Shown here piece by piece: positions 16,496 to 25,089 of a stretch of 64,000 nucleotides of DNA (positions are counted from its first letter, which is position 1; each line of letters starts with the position of its first letter). The DNA comes from Mycolicibacterium austroafricanum (GTDB lineage Bacteria; Actinomycetota; Actinomycetes; Mycobacteriales; Mycobacteriaceae). The notes below the pieces were generated by a model that worked only from the letters and a program-made list of their open reading frames with translations, made no database searches and had not been told where the DNA came from. The position numbers were made by a program, and so were the translations under genes. Location: positions 337,418 to 401,417 of the forward strand of contig NZ_HG964455.1 of NCBI RefSeq assembly GCF_000612725.1, read 5' to 3'.

Positions 16496-17763
16496 AGTCA
16501 CGAAAGTGGCGGGCTGCCATGGCCATCTGCTTCGCCGTGTTGCTGGTTGCCGGGATCACCGTGCAGATGCGTCTGATCGGTGGCCTCAACCGGACCTACC
16601 TGGTGGGGTATTTCGACAACAGCAACGGCCTGTTCGAGAACGACGAGATCCGCATCCTCGGCGTCCGGGTCGGGCGCATCGCCGACATCGAACCCCAGCC
16701 CGAGCGGGTCAAGATCACCTTCTGGGTCGACGACAGGTACCAGGTGCCCGCCGACGCCAAGGCGGCGGTCATCGCGCCTCAGCTGGTGACCGCGCGCGCC
16801 ATCCAGCTCACCCCTGCGTACACGGGCGGTCCGACGCTGGCCGATGGCGATGTCATTCCGCAGGACCGCACCGCGGTCCCGATGGAATGGGACGACCTTC
16901 GGCAGCAGTTGGCCAAACTCACCGAAGCGCTGCAGCCGACCGAACCCGGTGGTGTCAGCACGCTGGGGGCCTTCGTCGACACCGCGGCGGACAACATGCG
17001 CGGGCAGGGTGCCGACATGCGCAACACGATCCTGATGATGTCCCAGGCCTTCTCGGCGCTCGGCGATCGCAGTGACGACATGTTCTCCACCATCAAGAAC
17101 CTCGCCGTCGTGGTCTCCGCGCTTCAGGACAGCTCGGCGTTGCTCCGTCAGCTCAACGGCAATCTCGCCGCTGCCACCGCAGCGATGAGCTCGACCCCGG
17201 ATGCCGTCGGCAACGCGCTCACGGACGTCGACGAAATCGTCGACGACACCACTGCTTTCATCGCCGAGAACAAGGAGGCGATGGGCACCGCCACCGACCA
17301 GCTCGCCTCGGTCACCACCGCCGTGCACGAGAGCATCGACGACGTCGAGCAGGCCCTGCATCTGTTCCCCAACACATTGCAGAACTTCGTCAACATCTAT
17401 CAGCCCACGCAGCAGGGCATCACCGGCGCGTTGACCATGCAGAACTTCGCCAACCCGATCTCGTTCCTGTGCGGCGGTATTCAGGCCGCGTCGCGGCTGA
17501 ACAGCGAACAGTCGGCCAAGCTGTGCGTGCAGTATCTGGCGCCGATCATCAAGAACCGCCAGTGGAACTTCCCGCCGCTTGGCGCCAACTATGTCGTCGG
17601 CCAGGCGGCACGGCCGAACGAACTGACCTATTCCGAGGACCGGCTGCGCCCGGATTTTCGGCCCACTCCGGCGCCGGCACTCCCGGATCCCGGGCCGGCT
17701 GCCCAATCGACCGACCCGGCGGAGGGCCTGCCCGGCATGATGATCCCCGGCGGTGGATCGTGA
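16492..17763 (+). CDS. mceD: MceD, substrate-binding subunit
   Basis: This 423-residue protein begins at the ATG at 16492, which shares bases with the mceC stop and follows GGAGGA. A short cytoplasmic start (K-S-R-K-W-R) leads into a membrane helix, then the MCE domain (F-D-N-S-N-G-L-F-E-N-D-E-I-R-I-L-G-V-R-V-G-R-I) and the helical domain with Y-Q-P-T-Q-Q-G-I. A short Pro-rich tail ends at M-M-I-P-G-G-G-S. It is coupled to mceE by a GTGA overlap. Confidence 0.94.
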   Translation: MKSRKWRAAMAICFAVLLVAGITVQMRLIGGLNRTYLVGYFDNSNGLFENDEIRILGVRVGRIADIEPQPERVKITFWVDDRYQVPADAKAAVIAPQLVTARAIQLTPAYTGGPTLADGDVIPQDRTAVPMEWDDLRQQLAKLTEALQPTEPGGVSTLGAFVDTAADNMRGQGADMRNTILMMSQAFSALGDRSDDMFSTIKNLAVVVSALQDSSALLRQLNGNLAAATAAMSSTPDAVGNALTDVDEIVDDTTAFIAENKEAMGTATDQLASVTTAVHESIDDVEQALHLFPNTLQNFVNIYQPTQQGITGALTMQNFANPISFLCGGIQAASRLNSEQSAKLCVQYLAPIIKNRQWNFPPLGANYVVGQAARPNELTYSEDRLRPDFRPTPAPALPDPGPAAQSTDPAEGLPGMMIPGGGS

Positions 17764-18908
17764 CGCGCGGGCAACACCGGCACCTGTATCGGGTCGCGGC
17801 GGCCGCGCTGCTCGCGGTCGCCGCCGGCAGCGCGTCCGCGTGTGAGTGGCGCGGGTTGAATTCGCTGCCCATGCCGGGCACCGAGGGCGGCGGCCCGGGC
17901 GCGTTCGTCGTGCAGGCGCAGCTGCCGGATGTCGGCTACATCCAGCAGAACTCGCGGGTGCGCGTCGGCGATGCCAACGTCGGAACGATCACCAAGATCG
18001 AGCGGCAGGACTGGCACGCCCTGGTGACGATGACGCTGAACGGGGACGTCGACCTGCCGGCGAACTCGACCGCCAAGGTCGGCCAGACGAGCCTGCTGGG
18101 TTCCCTGCACCTCGAGCTCGCGCCGCCCACCGACGTGCCGCCGCAGGGCAAGCTGCACGACGGCTCGCTCATCCCGCTCGCCCACGCCGGCGCCTATCCG
18201 GGCACCGATCAGACCCTGTCGGCGATGTCGCTCGTGCTCAACGGCGGCGGCATCGGCGAGATGCAGGACATCACGGTCGCATTCGCCACCGCGTTGGCCA
18301 ACCGCGAGGCCGATCTGAGAAGTCTGATCGGGCAGCTCGACCAGTTCGCCGGTCATCTCGATGCACAGACCGACGACATCATCGCGGCAACCGAGAGCTT
18401 CAACAGCCTGGTCGGACAGGTCGCCGACCAGAAGCCGGTGCTGGACAGGGCAATCCGCACCATCCCTGATGCGTTGGCAGTGCTCGCCGAGCAACGTGAC
18501 CACCTGGTCGATGCGGCCGACGCGCTGGGCAAGTTCAGTGCACTGGCCACCGACACCGTCAGCAGGAGCAGGGAGAACCTCGTCAGAGAGTTCGAGCAGG
18601 TCGGACCGGTCCTGCAGTCCTTGGCCGACACCGGCCCCGCCCTCACCCGATCGCTGGACTTCATCGGCACCTTCCCCTGGCCGAAAGGACCGCTGGACAA
18701 GTGGATTCGCGGCGACTACGCCAACATCACCGCCATCCTCGACCTGACTCTCAGCCGCATCGACAACACCCTTTTCACAGGAACACGGTGGGAAGGTGAT
18801 CTCACCGAGTTGGAGATGCAATGGGGCCGTACGATCGGCCAGCTGCCCAGCCCCTACACCGCCGGCAACCCCCTGGTGGCGCCCTACCGGCTGGATCAGG
18901 GCCGCTGA
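17760..18908 (+). CDS. mceE: MceE lipoprotein subunit
   Basis: The protein has 382 residues from a GTG at 17760. Its signal sequence ends A-G-S-A-S-A-C with Cys28 followed by E-W-R-G-L-N-S-L-P-M-P-G-T, the conserved start of MceE (LprK/LprN-type) lipoproteins. The residue three before the cysteine is Ala rather than Leu, a weak but acceptable lipobox. The MCE domain and helical region follow. In Mce complexes this is the only subunit anchored by lipid. Confidence 0.94.
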   Translation: MTRGQHRHLYRVAAAALLAVAAGSASACEWRGLNSLPMPGTEGGGPGAFVVQAQLPDVGYIQQNSRVRVGDANVGTITKIERQDWHALVTMTLNGDVDLPANSTAKVGQTSLLGSLHLELAPPTDVPPQGKLHDGSLIPLAHAGAYPGTDQTLSAMSLVLNGGGIGEMQDITVAFATALANREADLRSLIGQLDQFAGHLDAQTDDIIAATESFNSLVGQVADQKPVLDRAIRTIPDALAVLAEQRDHLVDAADALGKFSALATDTVSRSRENLVREFEQVGPVLQSLADTGPALTRSLDFIGTFPWPKGPLDKWIRGDYANITAILDLTLSRIDNTLFTGTRWEGDLTELEMQWGRTIGQLPSPYTAGNPLVAPYRLDQGR

Positions 18909-18909
18909 C

Positions 18910-20361
18910 ATGCGCCTGACGAAGTGGATCAAGATCCAGCTGTCGATCTTCGCCACGGTGGCCGTGGTCGCCGGTTTCGTGATGCTGTTCGGATACATCA
19001 AGGTGCCCGCCATGCTCGGCATCGGTCACTACACGGTGACGATGCAGCTGACCCGGGCCGGCGGGCTCTACGACACCGCCAACGTGACCTATCGCGGAAC
19101 CGAGGTCGGCAGGGTCACGGCGATCCGGCTGACGCCCGGCGGGGTCGAGGCGGATCTCTCGCTGCGATCCGACGTCCGCATCCCGTCCGACCTCCAGGCG
19201 GAGGTGCACAGCACATCGGCCATCGGCGAGCAGTACGTGGCGCTGCTGCCCCGTAACGGCGATGCGCCGCCGTTGAAGAACGGTGATGTCATCGCCCTGG
19301 CGGACACGTCCGTCCCGCCCGACATCGGCGAGCTGCTCGACGCCACTGACCGCGGTCTCCAGGCCATACCGGGGGAGGACCTGAAAACGGTCATCGACGA
19401 AAGCTACACGGCCGTCGGGGGTCTGGGTCCCGACATCTCCCGCCTAGTGGACGGGTCCACGAGGCTGGCGATCGACGCGGACGCCCACATCGGCCCGATC
19501 GTCGACCTGATCGACAAGTCGGGGCCGGTACTGGATTCCCAGGCCGATTCGGCAGATGACATTCACGCGTGGGCGGCGAACGTCGCCGGCCTGACCCGCC
19601 AGGTGAAAGACAACGACACCGCCGTAGCCGGGATCATTCAGGACGGCGCACAGGTCGCCGACGAAGCCCGACAACTGATCGACCGTCTGCAGCCCAGTCT
19701 GCCCGTCCTGATGTCCAACCTGGCGGGCATCGGACGGCTCGCGGTCACCTACAACGCCGGGATCGAGCAGCTCTTGGTGCTGATCCCGATGGGTGTGCAG
19801 GTGATGGCCGGGGGCACAGTGGCCAACCGGGACACCAAGCACCCCGGCCTCGTGCTGTCGTTCAACCTGAACCTCAACCTCCCTCCCCCATGCACCACGG
19901 GCTATCTTCCCGCGCAACAACAACGGATCCCGTCGATGGTGGACACCCCCGACCGACCCGCCGACGACCTGTACTGCCGGATCCCCCAGGATTCCTGGAT
20001 GGCGGTGCGCGGTGCACGCAACCTGCCCTGCATGGCCAAACCCGGGAAACGCGCGCCCACCGCGAAGATGTGCAAGAGCGACGAACTCTATGTGCCCCTC
20101 AACGAGGGATTCAACTGGAAGGGCGATCCGAACGGGACGCTGTCGGGGCAGGACATCCCGCAGCGGCCGCCGGCAGTGCCGGCATCCGCCACGACGGCCT
20201 CCGCCGAGGCGATGCCGCCTCCCATCGCGACCGCATACTACGACCCCGCAACCGGGAAATACCTGGGCCCGGACGGACGCGTCCACCAACAGGCTGACCT
20301 CGTGGCGGTGGCCGCAGAGACGACGTGGCAGAGCCTGCTGACCACTCCATACCGCCGGTGA
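18910..20361 (+). CDS. mceF: MceF, substrate-binding subunit
   Basis: This 483-residue protein starts one base after the mceE stop. A membrane helix (I-F-A-T-V-A-V-V-A-G-F-V-M-L-F-G-Y) precedes an MCE domain (R-A-G-G-L-Y-D-T-A-N-V-T-Y-R-G-T-E-V-G-R-V). The C-terminal third carries a C-T-T-G-Y-L region and a Y-Y-D-P-A-T-G-K-Y motif typical of MceF. It closes the mce gene set; 74 bp later comes a secreted CAP-domain gene that may be co-transcribed. No mceG ATPase or orf of the Mas (mce-associated) type follows. Confidence 0.95.
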   Translation: MRLTKWIKIQLSIFATVAVVAGFVMLFGYIKVPAMLGIGHYTVTMQLTRAGGLYDTANVTYRGTEVGRVTAIRLTPGGVEADLSLRSDVRIPSDLQAEVHSTSAIGEQYVALLPRNGDAPPLKNGDVIALADTSVPPDIGELLDATDRGLQAIPGEDLKTVIDESYTAVGGLGPDISRLVDGSTRLAIDADAHIGPIVDLIDKSGPVLDSQADSADDIHAWAANVAGLTRQVKDNDTAVAGIIQDGAQVADEARQLIDRLQPSLPVLMSNLAGIGRLAVTYNAGIEQLLVLIPMGVQVMAGGTVANRDTKHPGLVLSFNLNLNLPPPCTTGYLPAQQQRIPSMVDTPDRPADDLYCRIPQDSWMAVRGARNLPCMAKPGKRAPTAKMCKSDELYVPLNEGFNWKGDPNGTLSGQDIPQRPPAVPASATTASAEAMPPPIATAYYDPATGKYLGPDGRVHQQADLVAVAAETTWQSLLTTPYRR

Positions 20362-20435
20362 AGACCGCCCCACCGGGCTGCCGGACCCGCAAAGCAGCTC
20401 GCAGAGAACGCGATCCGTTGGGCGGTAACCGAACC

Positions 20436-20927
20436 ATGCCCCGATCGTCGCGCCGCGCGCTCGCGGTGGCCGCAGCCCTCAGCCTTGTCGCCGTGGGAAC
20501 GTCACCGTCGGCTGCTGCCGACAACAAACGGCTCAACGACAGCGTGGTGGTGAACGTGTACACGTTGCAGCATCAGGCGGGCTGCACCAACGACGTCAAG
20601 AAGAACCCCCAACTCCAGCTTGCCGCCGAATGGCATGCGCGCGACGTCGTCAACAACCGAAGCCTCGCCGGGGATCTCGGCTCCGACGGATCGACCGCCC
20701 AGGACCGCGCCCGCGCCGCGGGCTACACCGGCATCGTCGCCCAGACCGTGGCGATCAACCCGGCACTGGCCATCAACGGCATCGAGATCCTGCAGCAGTG
20801 GTACCACAACCCCGTCAGCTACGCGATCATGGCGAACTGTGCCCATACCCAGATCGGAGTGTGGTCGGAGAACAGCCTGGACCGCAGCGTGGTGGTCGCG
20901 GTGTACGGCCACCCCCAGCCGGCGTAA
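20436..20927 (+). CDS. Secreted CAP-domain (SCP/PR-1) protein
   Basis: The 163-residue protein has a clear signal peptide (R-R-A-L-A-V-A-A-A-L-S-L-V-A-V-G) ending S-A-A-A at about residue 28. The mature part is a small CAP domain: L-Q-L-A-A-E-W-H-A-R-D, A-A-G-Y-T-G, and a terminal I-G-V-W-S-E-N-S strand, with two cysteines that could pair. CAP proteins bind sterols or act at the cell wall, which would suit a neighbour of a lipid importer, but that link is inference. It lies 74 bp after mceF on the same strand. Confidence 0.75.
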   Translation: MPRSSRRALAVAAALSLVAVGTSPSAAADNKRLNDSVVVNVYTLQHQAGCTNDVKKNPQLQLAAEWHARDVVNNRSLAGDLGSDGSTAQDRARAAGYTGIVAQTVAINPALAINGIEILQQWYHNPVSYAIMANCAHTQIGVWSENSLDRSVVVAVYGHPQPA

Positions 20928-20941
20928 GACGAAAGCCGTCG

Positions 20942-21592
20942 TCAGGCAGAAGTTTCCACAGCGGGCTGCTCTCCGTCGCTGAGCATCACGCCATAGAGGA
21001 AATTGCGGATCCGCGCGGCGAACAGCTCCTTGACCGAGAACTCGTTCTCCTCCAAAGCCGCTGCCAGGTTGGGATATTCGTCAGGATCGACGGGTGGGAA
21101 CAGCGCATGCCGGCTGCGGGGTCTGCGAGCCGCCTCGGCGAGGACCGCGCCGATGCACAACGTCTCCATGCCGTCGAGGATCTGCACATGCAGGTGCGTG
21201 GGCACACCCGAGTCACGAAGGAATCGGGCGGCGTCTTCGAAGCTGCCGACCAGGGTCTCCCTCGGCAGGTGCTCGATCAACACAGTGGCCGCGTTGCGGT
21301 GCCGCAATACCGACTGGCGGAAATTCAGGGCCAGGCTGACGAAATACTCGGGCCAGTCCGGCCCCGGAGCGCGCCGGGGCCTGATCACCGACTTGCCCGC
21401 GATGTGGCGGGCAATCGCCGTCATGATCTCGTTCTTGTCCGCGAAGTGGTGGTAGAGCGACGGCGCGCGCACCCCCATGTGCGCAGCCAGCCTGGGGAGA
21501 CTGAACGCATTGAGACCCTCGGCGTCGATGATCTCGATCGACGCTTCCACGGCTGCGGCCTTGCTGATCAACGGCTTCGACGGGCGGGCCAT
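20942..21592 (-). CDS. TetR-family transcriptional regulator
   Basis: This 216-residue protein starts at the ATG at 21592 (M-A-R-P-S-K-P-L-I-S-K); the longer open frame would bury its own operator. The helix-turn-helix F-S-L-P-R-L-A-A-H-M-G-V-R-A-P-S-L-Y-H-H-F is at about 30-50 and a TetR_C-type ligand domain follows. It sits between the mce operon and the catabolic island and is the best local candidate to control either. A 17-bp palindrome lies 57 bp upstream of its start. Confidence 0.88.
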   Translation of the reverse strand: MARPSKPLISKAAAVEASIEIIDAEGLNAFSLPRLAAHMGVRAPSLYHHFADKNEIMTAIARHIAGKSVIRPRRAPGPDWPEYFVSLALNFRQSVLRHRNAATVLIEHLPRETLVGSFEDAARFLRDSGVPTHLHVQILDGMETLCIGAVLAEAARRPRSRHALFPPVDPDEYPNLAAALEENEFSVKELFAARIRNFLYGVMLSDGEQPAVETSA

Positions 21593-21648
21593 GTCAGAAC
21601 CCCACCCATGTGCCGACGTGGCCTCCACCAATGGACATTCGGCCAGTA

Positions 21649-21665
21649 TACGGTCGGCAACCGTA
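21649..21665. promoter_or_regulatory. Palindromic operator upstream of the island tetR
   Basis: TACGGT at 21649-21654 and ACCGTA at 21660-21665 are a perfect 6-bp inverted repeat around CGGCA. It lies 57 bp upstream of the tetR ATG, the usual place for an autoregulatory TetR operator. It does not match the 7-11-7 elements nearby. Confidence 0.5.
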
Positions 21666-21822
21666 CTCATGGCGCGCGACGGGCCGAGCCTGCGCGGACC
21701 GTGCGACATCGGCGCCGAGGACGGAACCTAACGGCCAAAGATTCACCAAACAGCCAAGTCGCGCTTTCCCATTCAGCGGCCGCGACGGCGCCGGACACTG
21801 AGGTCGGCCAGGCACGCCCGGC

Positions 21823-23391
21823 TCAGCGCCGGCCACGCAGACCCAGGCGCCGACGCCAGTCATGCGCGCCCAGGAGCCGCACCGCCCGAGCCATGAATCG
21901 CGATCTCGCCGGAACCACCGGATACCACAGAGGTTCGGACTTGAGTGAGAACCGCTCCTCCACGACCGTTTGCCGGCGGCAGTACTTGAGGACGCCCTGG
22001 GCTCCCCCGAATCGGGTCCCGAGACCGGAGTTCTTCCAGCCCCCCATGGGAACCGGCAGCTGAAAGGTCGCCACCAACGCGTTGTTGACCGAGACCGATC
22101 CCGCCTCGATCCGGCGCGAGAGTCGGTCAGCCTTGCGCCGATTGCGCGTCCACAGGCTCGAACTGAGCCCGTACTCGGAATCGTTGGCCAGCGCGATCGC
22201 CTCGTCCTCGTCGGCGACGCGCATGATCGCCAAGGTGGGCCCGAACGTCTCCTCGCGCATGCACCGCATGGTGTGGTCGACGTCGACAAGCACTGTCGGC
22301 TGGAAGCAGTTCCCTTCGGCGCGTTCACCGCCCACCAGGACACGAGCGCCCTTGGCCACCGCGTCAGCGACGTGGTCGGCAACGATGTCGATCTGCGCGG
22401 CTGTCACCATCGCGCCGATGTCGCAGGCATAGCTGCCGGGGGCGTCCGTCCCCTGACGCAGGGCAGCGACCTTGGCCGTCACCAACGACACGAACTCGTC
22501 GTAGACCGGCGCTTCGACGTAAACCCGTTCGACGCCCACGCAGGCCTGCCCGGAGTTCGTCATTCCGCCCCAGACCGCCGCTCCGGACGCACGGTCGAGA
22601 TCCGCGTCCGCCAGCACGATCAGGGCATCCTTGCCGCCGAGTTCGAGACTGCACGGAATCAGGCGTTCCGCGGACCGCACCGCGATGGCCCGACCCGTGC
22701 GCACCGAACCGGTGAACATGACCATGTCCACCGCGTCGACCACGGCCCGCCCGGCCGCGCCGCCGCCGGTTGCCGCGGCCAGCACCGGTGGGGCCCCGAT
22801 CTCTTCGCGCCAGCCCCGCACCACCTCGCGCCACGTCAGCGGCGTCACCTCAGACGGTTTGGACACCACGGCGGCACCGGCGACCAGCGCACCGACCACG
22901 TCCATCATCGGGCCGGCCAGCGGTCCGTTCCACGGTGTGATCAACCCGACCAGCTGGTACGGGCGGGCCTGAACCCGCAGGCGCCGAACCGCGTTCGCCG
23001 GGCCCGCCGACTTGACCTTGCGATCCTGCAGAAAAGTCTCCGCGTTGGACGTGAAGTAGTTGATCACGTCGACCGCGACCGACATCTCCAGGGACGCATC
23101 GGCCCACGATTTGCCGGTCTCGCGTTGCACCAGCGTCAGTAGCCGCCGCTCGTTGTCGAGAAGCCAGTCCAGCCATCGCAGCACGTGGGCACTGCGCCTC
23201 CGCGGGCCCAGCGCCTCCCAAGCCGGCTGAGCACGCCGCAGGTCAGCACACATCTCGCCGATCGCACCCTCGGTCATGTCCGGAACCGAACCAACCACCT
23301 CCCCGGTGGCGGGCGAACGGACGGTGATCACCTCGGGCGCCGAAGAATCCTTACCGAGCGTTCCTGACACGGCTGCCGGGCCTGACACCAT
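21823..23391 (-). CDS. NAD(P)-dependent aldehyde dehydrogenase 1
   Basis: The protein has 522 residues from the ATG at 23391, preceded by GAGGA. It has the coenzyme motif F-T-G-S-V-R-T-G-R, the general-base segment L-E-L-G-G-K-D-A, and the nucleophile Cys284 in N-S-G-Q-A-C-V-G. The C-terminal E-E-T-F-G-P and G-W-K-N-S-G-L-G are intact. The long N-terminus and I-T-P-W-N-G-P resemble succinate-semialdehyde-type enzymes. It is divergent from the ferredoxin and shares with it an intergenic region holding two 25-bp inverted repeats, so it probably oxidises an aldehyde made in the same pathway. Confidence 0.92.
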   Translation of the reverse strand: MVSGPAAVSGTLGKDSSAPEVITVRSPATGEVVGSVPDMTEGAIGEMCADLRRAQPAWEALGPRRRSAHVLRWLDWLLDNERRLLTLVQRETGKSWADASLEMSVAVDVINYFTSNAETFLQDRKVKSAGPANAVRRLRVQARPYQLVGLITPWNGPLAGPMMDVVGALVAGAAVVSKPSEVTPLTWREVVRGWREEIGAPPVLAAATGGGAAGRAVVDAVDMVMFTGSVRTGRAIAVRSAERLIPCSLELGGKDALIVLADADLDRASGAAVWGGMTNSGQACVGVERVYVEAPVYDEFVSLVTAKVAALRQGTDAPGSYACDIGAMVTAAQIDIVADHVADAVAKGARVLVGGERAEGNCFQPTVLVDVDHTMRCMREETFGPTLAIMRVADEDEAIALANDSEYGLSSSLWTRNRRKADRLSRRIEAGSVSVNNALVATFQLPVPMGGWKNSGLGTRFGGAQGVLKYCRRQTVVEERFSLKSEPLWYPVVPARSRFMARAVRLLGAHDWRRRLGLRGRR

Positions 23392-23421
23392 TGCGTTCCT
23401 CGGATCCTCGTCGACGGTGAC

Positions 23422-23446
23422 ACTTAACCTAAAATAGCAAGGTTTA
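23422..23446. promoter_or_regulatory. 25-bp operator-like inverted repeat (7-11-7), aldehyde dehydrogenase side
   Basis: CTTAACC at 23422-23428 and GGTTTAC at 23440-23446 flank an 11-bp spacer starting TAA. It matches the element at 10297-10321 at 19 of 25 positions, including the whole right arm. It is 31 bp upstream of the aldehyde dehydrogenase ATG, overlapping the expected core promoter. Confidence 0.6.
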
Positions 23447-23542
23447 CAGCGGTCGTCACGCAATGGGTGGTCGCCACGAGCGGCAGGCGGCGCGAGGGCA
23501 GAATGACGAGCTTTCACCGCCACCACCTCGTCCTGGACGGCC

Positions 23543-23567
23543 CTACAACTAACGCTTATAGTTTTAG
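23543..23567. promoter_or_regulatory. 25-bp operator-like inverted repeat (7-11-7), ferredoxin side
   Basis: CTACAAC at 23543-23549 and GTTTTAG at 23561-23567 pair at six of seven positions around an 11-bp spacer starting TAACG, as in the element at 10297. The site is 85 bp upstream of the ferredoxin ATG, and 96 bp from the sister element on the aldehyde dehydrogenase side. Confidence 0.55.
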
Positions 23568-23652
23568 TCTGAGCTCTGCGCTGCGCGCGAAGCCGGCCCG
23601 CGCCAACCCCGAACCAGGGCCGTGTCGAACGCGGCCACGAAGGAGGACACGG

Positions 23653-23847
23653 ATGAAGGTCCGTCTCGATCGCGCCAGGTGCGCAGGACACGCACAATGC
23701 CATGCGGTCGCTCCGGACATCTTTCCGATCGACGACGAAGGCTTCTGCATCATGGAGGACCACACCGTCGCACCCGCAGACGAGCAGTTGACGCGGCTCG
23801 GCGCCGACTCGTGCCCTGAGTTGGCGCTGATCATCGAGGAGGATTGA
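23653..23847 (+). CDS. P450-type ferredoxin, probably [3Fe-4S]
   Basis: The 64-residue protein carries C-A-G-H-A-Q-C at 10-16 and a third cluster cysteine in S-C-P at 54. The second ligand position holds His13, the pattern of single-cluster actinobacterial ferredoxins that donate electrons to cytochromes P450. Cys32 is an extra cysteine. An AAGGAGG ribosome binding site precedes the ATG. It is followed by a 346-bp gap with its own promoter, so it need not be in the same transcript as the P450 at 25090, but it is the obvious redox partner. Confidence 0.9.
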   Translation: MKVRLDRARCAGHAQCHAVAPDIFPIDDEGFCIMEDHTVAPADEQLTRLGADSCPELALIIEED

Positions 23848-24193
23848 ACCTCGCCCCGCCGATTTTCGGGCTCCTCATCGGAGACGGGTGGAGCCGCCTC
23901 TCGCCGTCGAAGAGGACAAGCGTCCGGCGGACCGATTTTGGGCTAGGGCCACGACTTACCGGCAAGGGCCGGACCCGTCCGCGCAAACACCTCTAGCTGC
24001 AACGATCCGACAGAATAAGGAGCATTACGGAGCCTGTCGTTGACGCCACATACCTATTGCCGTAAGGTTTCGGGCGCTAGTGGTGCGGGTCACAAGCTCG
24101 GAGCGGCCAAGCGCTACCACCTCGTCGCGGAGCCACTTGGACCGCACTCCAGATGGCTCCGCGGGCGAGTCGTCGACACCTGTAAGGAGGGTC
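23848..24193. other. Intergenic region before the SDR-P450-Rieske operon
   Basis: No gene is visible in these 346 bases. The distal half contains the sigma-A promoter at 24040-24070, leaving a leader of about 120 nt to the SDR start, where TAAGGAGG is the ribosome binding site. The proximal half may contain the end of the ferredoxin transcript; no strong hairpin is evident. Confidence 0.5.
24040..24070 (+). promoter_or_regulatory. Sigma-A-type promoter of the catabolic operon, twin of the mce promoter
   Basis: TTGACG at 24040-24045 and TAAGGT at 24063-24068 have a 17-bp spacer. From 24050 to 24070 the sequence agrees with 10726-10746 at 18 of 21 positions, with the -35 box in identical register. 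Common ancestry or a shared activator site in the spacer would explain this. Confidence 0.65.
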
Positions 24194-25060
24194 ATGAGAC
24201 TGCAAGGCAAGGTTGCGTTGATCACCGGCGCCGGATCCGGCCTCGGACGGCACTGCTCGGAGCTCTTCACCCGCGAAGGGGCCAAGGTGGCCATCGTGGA
24301 CATCGACACCGACCGCGCCGAGCAGACCCTCAAGCTGGTGCAGGAAGCCGGCGGCGACGCCATCGCCATCACCGCCGACGTGGCCGACCGCGCCCAGATC
24401 ACCGACGCGGTCAACCAAACAGTCGACCACTACGGAAAACTCGACATCGCCTGGGCCAACGCGGGGATCGTGTCCCGTGGCGGCGTGCCGACGGTTGCAG
24501 GCGGCGAGTTCGTCGCCTTCGAGGACCTCACCGAAGCCGACTGGCAACACGTACTGGGGGTGAACCTCTCCGGCGTGGTGTACACCGCGCAGGCCGCCGT
24601 CCCAGCGCTGAAAGCCAACGGAGGCGGCACCATTTTGGCCACCTCCTCGGCGGCGTCGATGGTCGCCTACCACAACATCGCGATGTACTCGGCCACCAAG
24701 GCCGGCGTGAACGGGCTGGTGCGTGGCCTGGCACTTGACTTGGGCCGCTTCGGGATTCGAGTCAACGCGATCGCCCCGACGCACGGCATGTCGCCGAACT
24801 TCCTGATGCCTCCGGGCAGCCCCGTGGTCGGGCAGTCCTACGAAGAGGTCGCGGGCCCGTGGAATCCGACGGTGTCGCCGATCCCGCTCAAGCTATCGCG
24901 CCCGCCGTCACTGTCCGACAACGCGAAAGTGGCCCTGTTCCTGGTCAGCGACGATTCCGCCTACATCTCGGGCGCCACGATCGGCTCCACCGACGGCGGA
25001 ACCCTCTCGCGCGTCGGCATGTGGTTCGAAGAGGACCTGAACCCCGAGCCCGTGTCCTGA
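24194..25060 (+). CDS. Short-chain dehydrogenase/reductase (SDR)
   Basis: This 288-residue classical SDR has the cofactor motif T-G-A-G-S-G-L-G at 11-18, N-A-G at 89-91, and the catalytic Ser152, Tyr165 and Lys169 (Y-S-A-T-K). Asp38 or Asp40 at the end of strand 2 (I-V-D-I-D) points to NAD(H) rather than NADP(H). The tail G-M-W-F-E-E-D-L-N resembles mycobacterial SDRs sometimes coupled with mycofactocin, but the characteristic insertion was not confirmed. ATG at 24194 follows AAGGAGG. It leads the operon with the P450 and Rieske genes and would oxidise a hydroxyl of the pathway substrate. Confidence 0.92.
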   Translation: MRLQGKVALITGAGSGLGRHCSELFTREGAKVAIVDIDTDRAEQTLKLVQEAGGDAIAITADVADRAQITDAVNQTVDHYGKLDIAWANAGIVSRGGVPTVAGGEFVAFEDLTEADWQHVLGVNLSGVVYTAQAAVPALKANGGGTILATSSAASMVAYHNIAMYSATKAGVNGLVRGLALDLGRFGIRVNAIAPTHGMSPNFLMPPGSPVVGQSYEEVAGPWNPTVSPIPLKLSRPPSLSDNAKVALFLVSDDSAYISGATIGSTDGGTLSRVGMWFEEDLNPEPVS

Positions 25061-25089
25061 CGCCGAGAAACTCACGGAGATCAGATCAA

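Noticed and set aside
21593..24193. KstR or KstR2 binding sites in the catabolic island
   Set aside because: I found no TnnAACnnGTTnnA or ACAAG-CTTGT pattern in the gaps here, so cholesterol-regulon membership is not supported.
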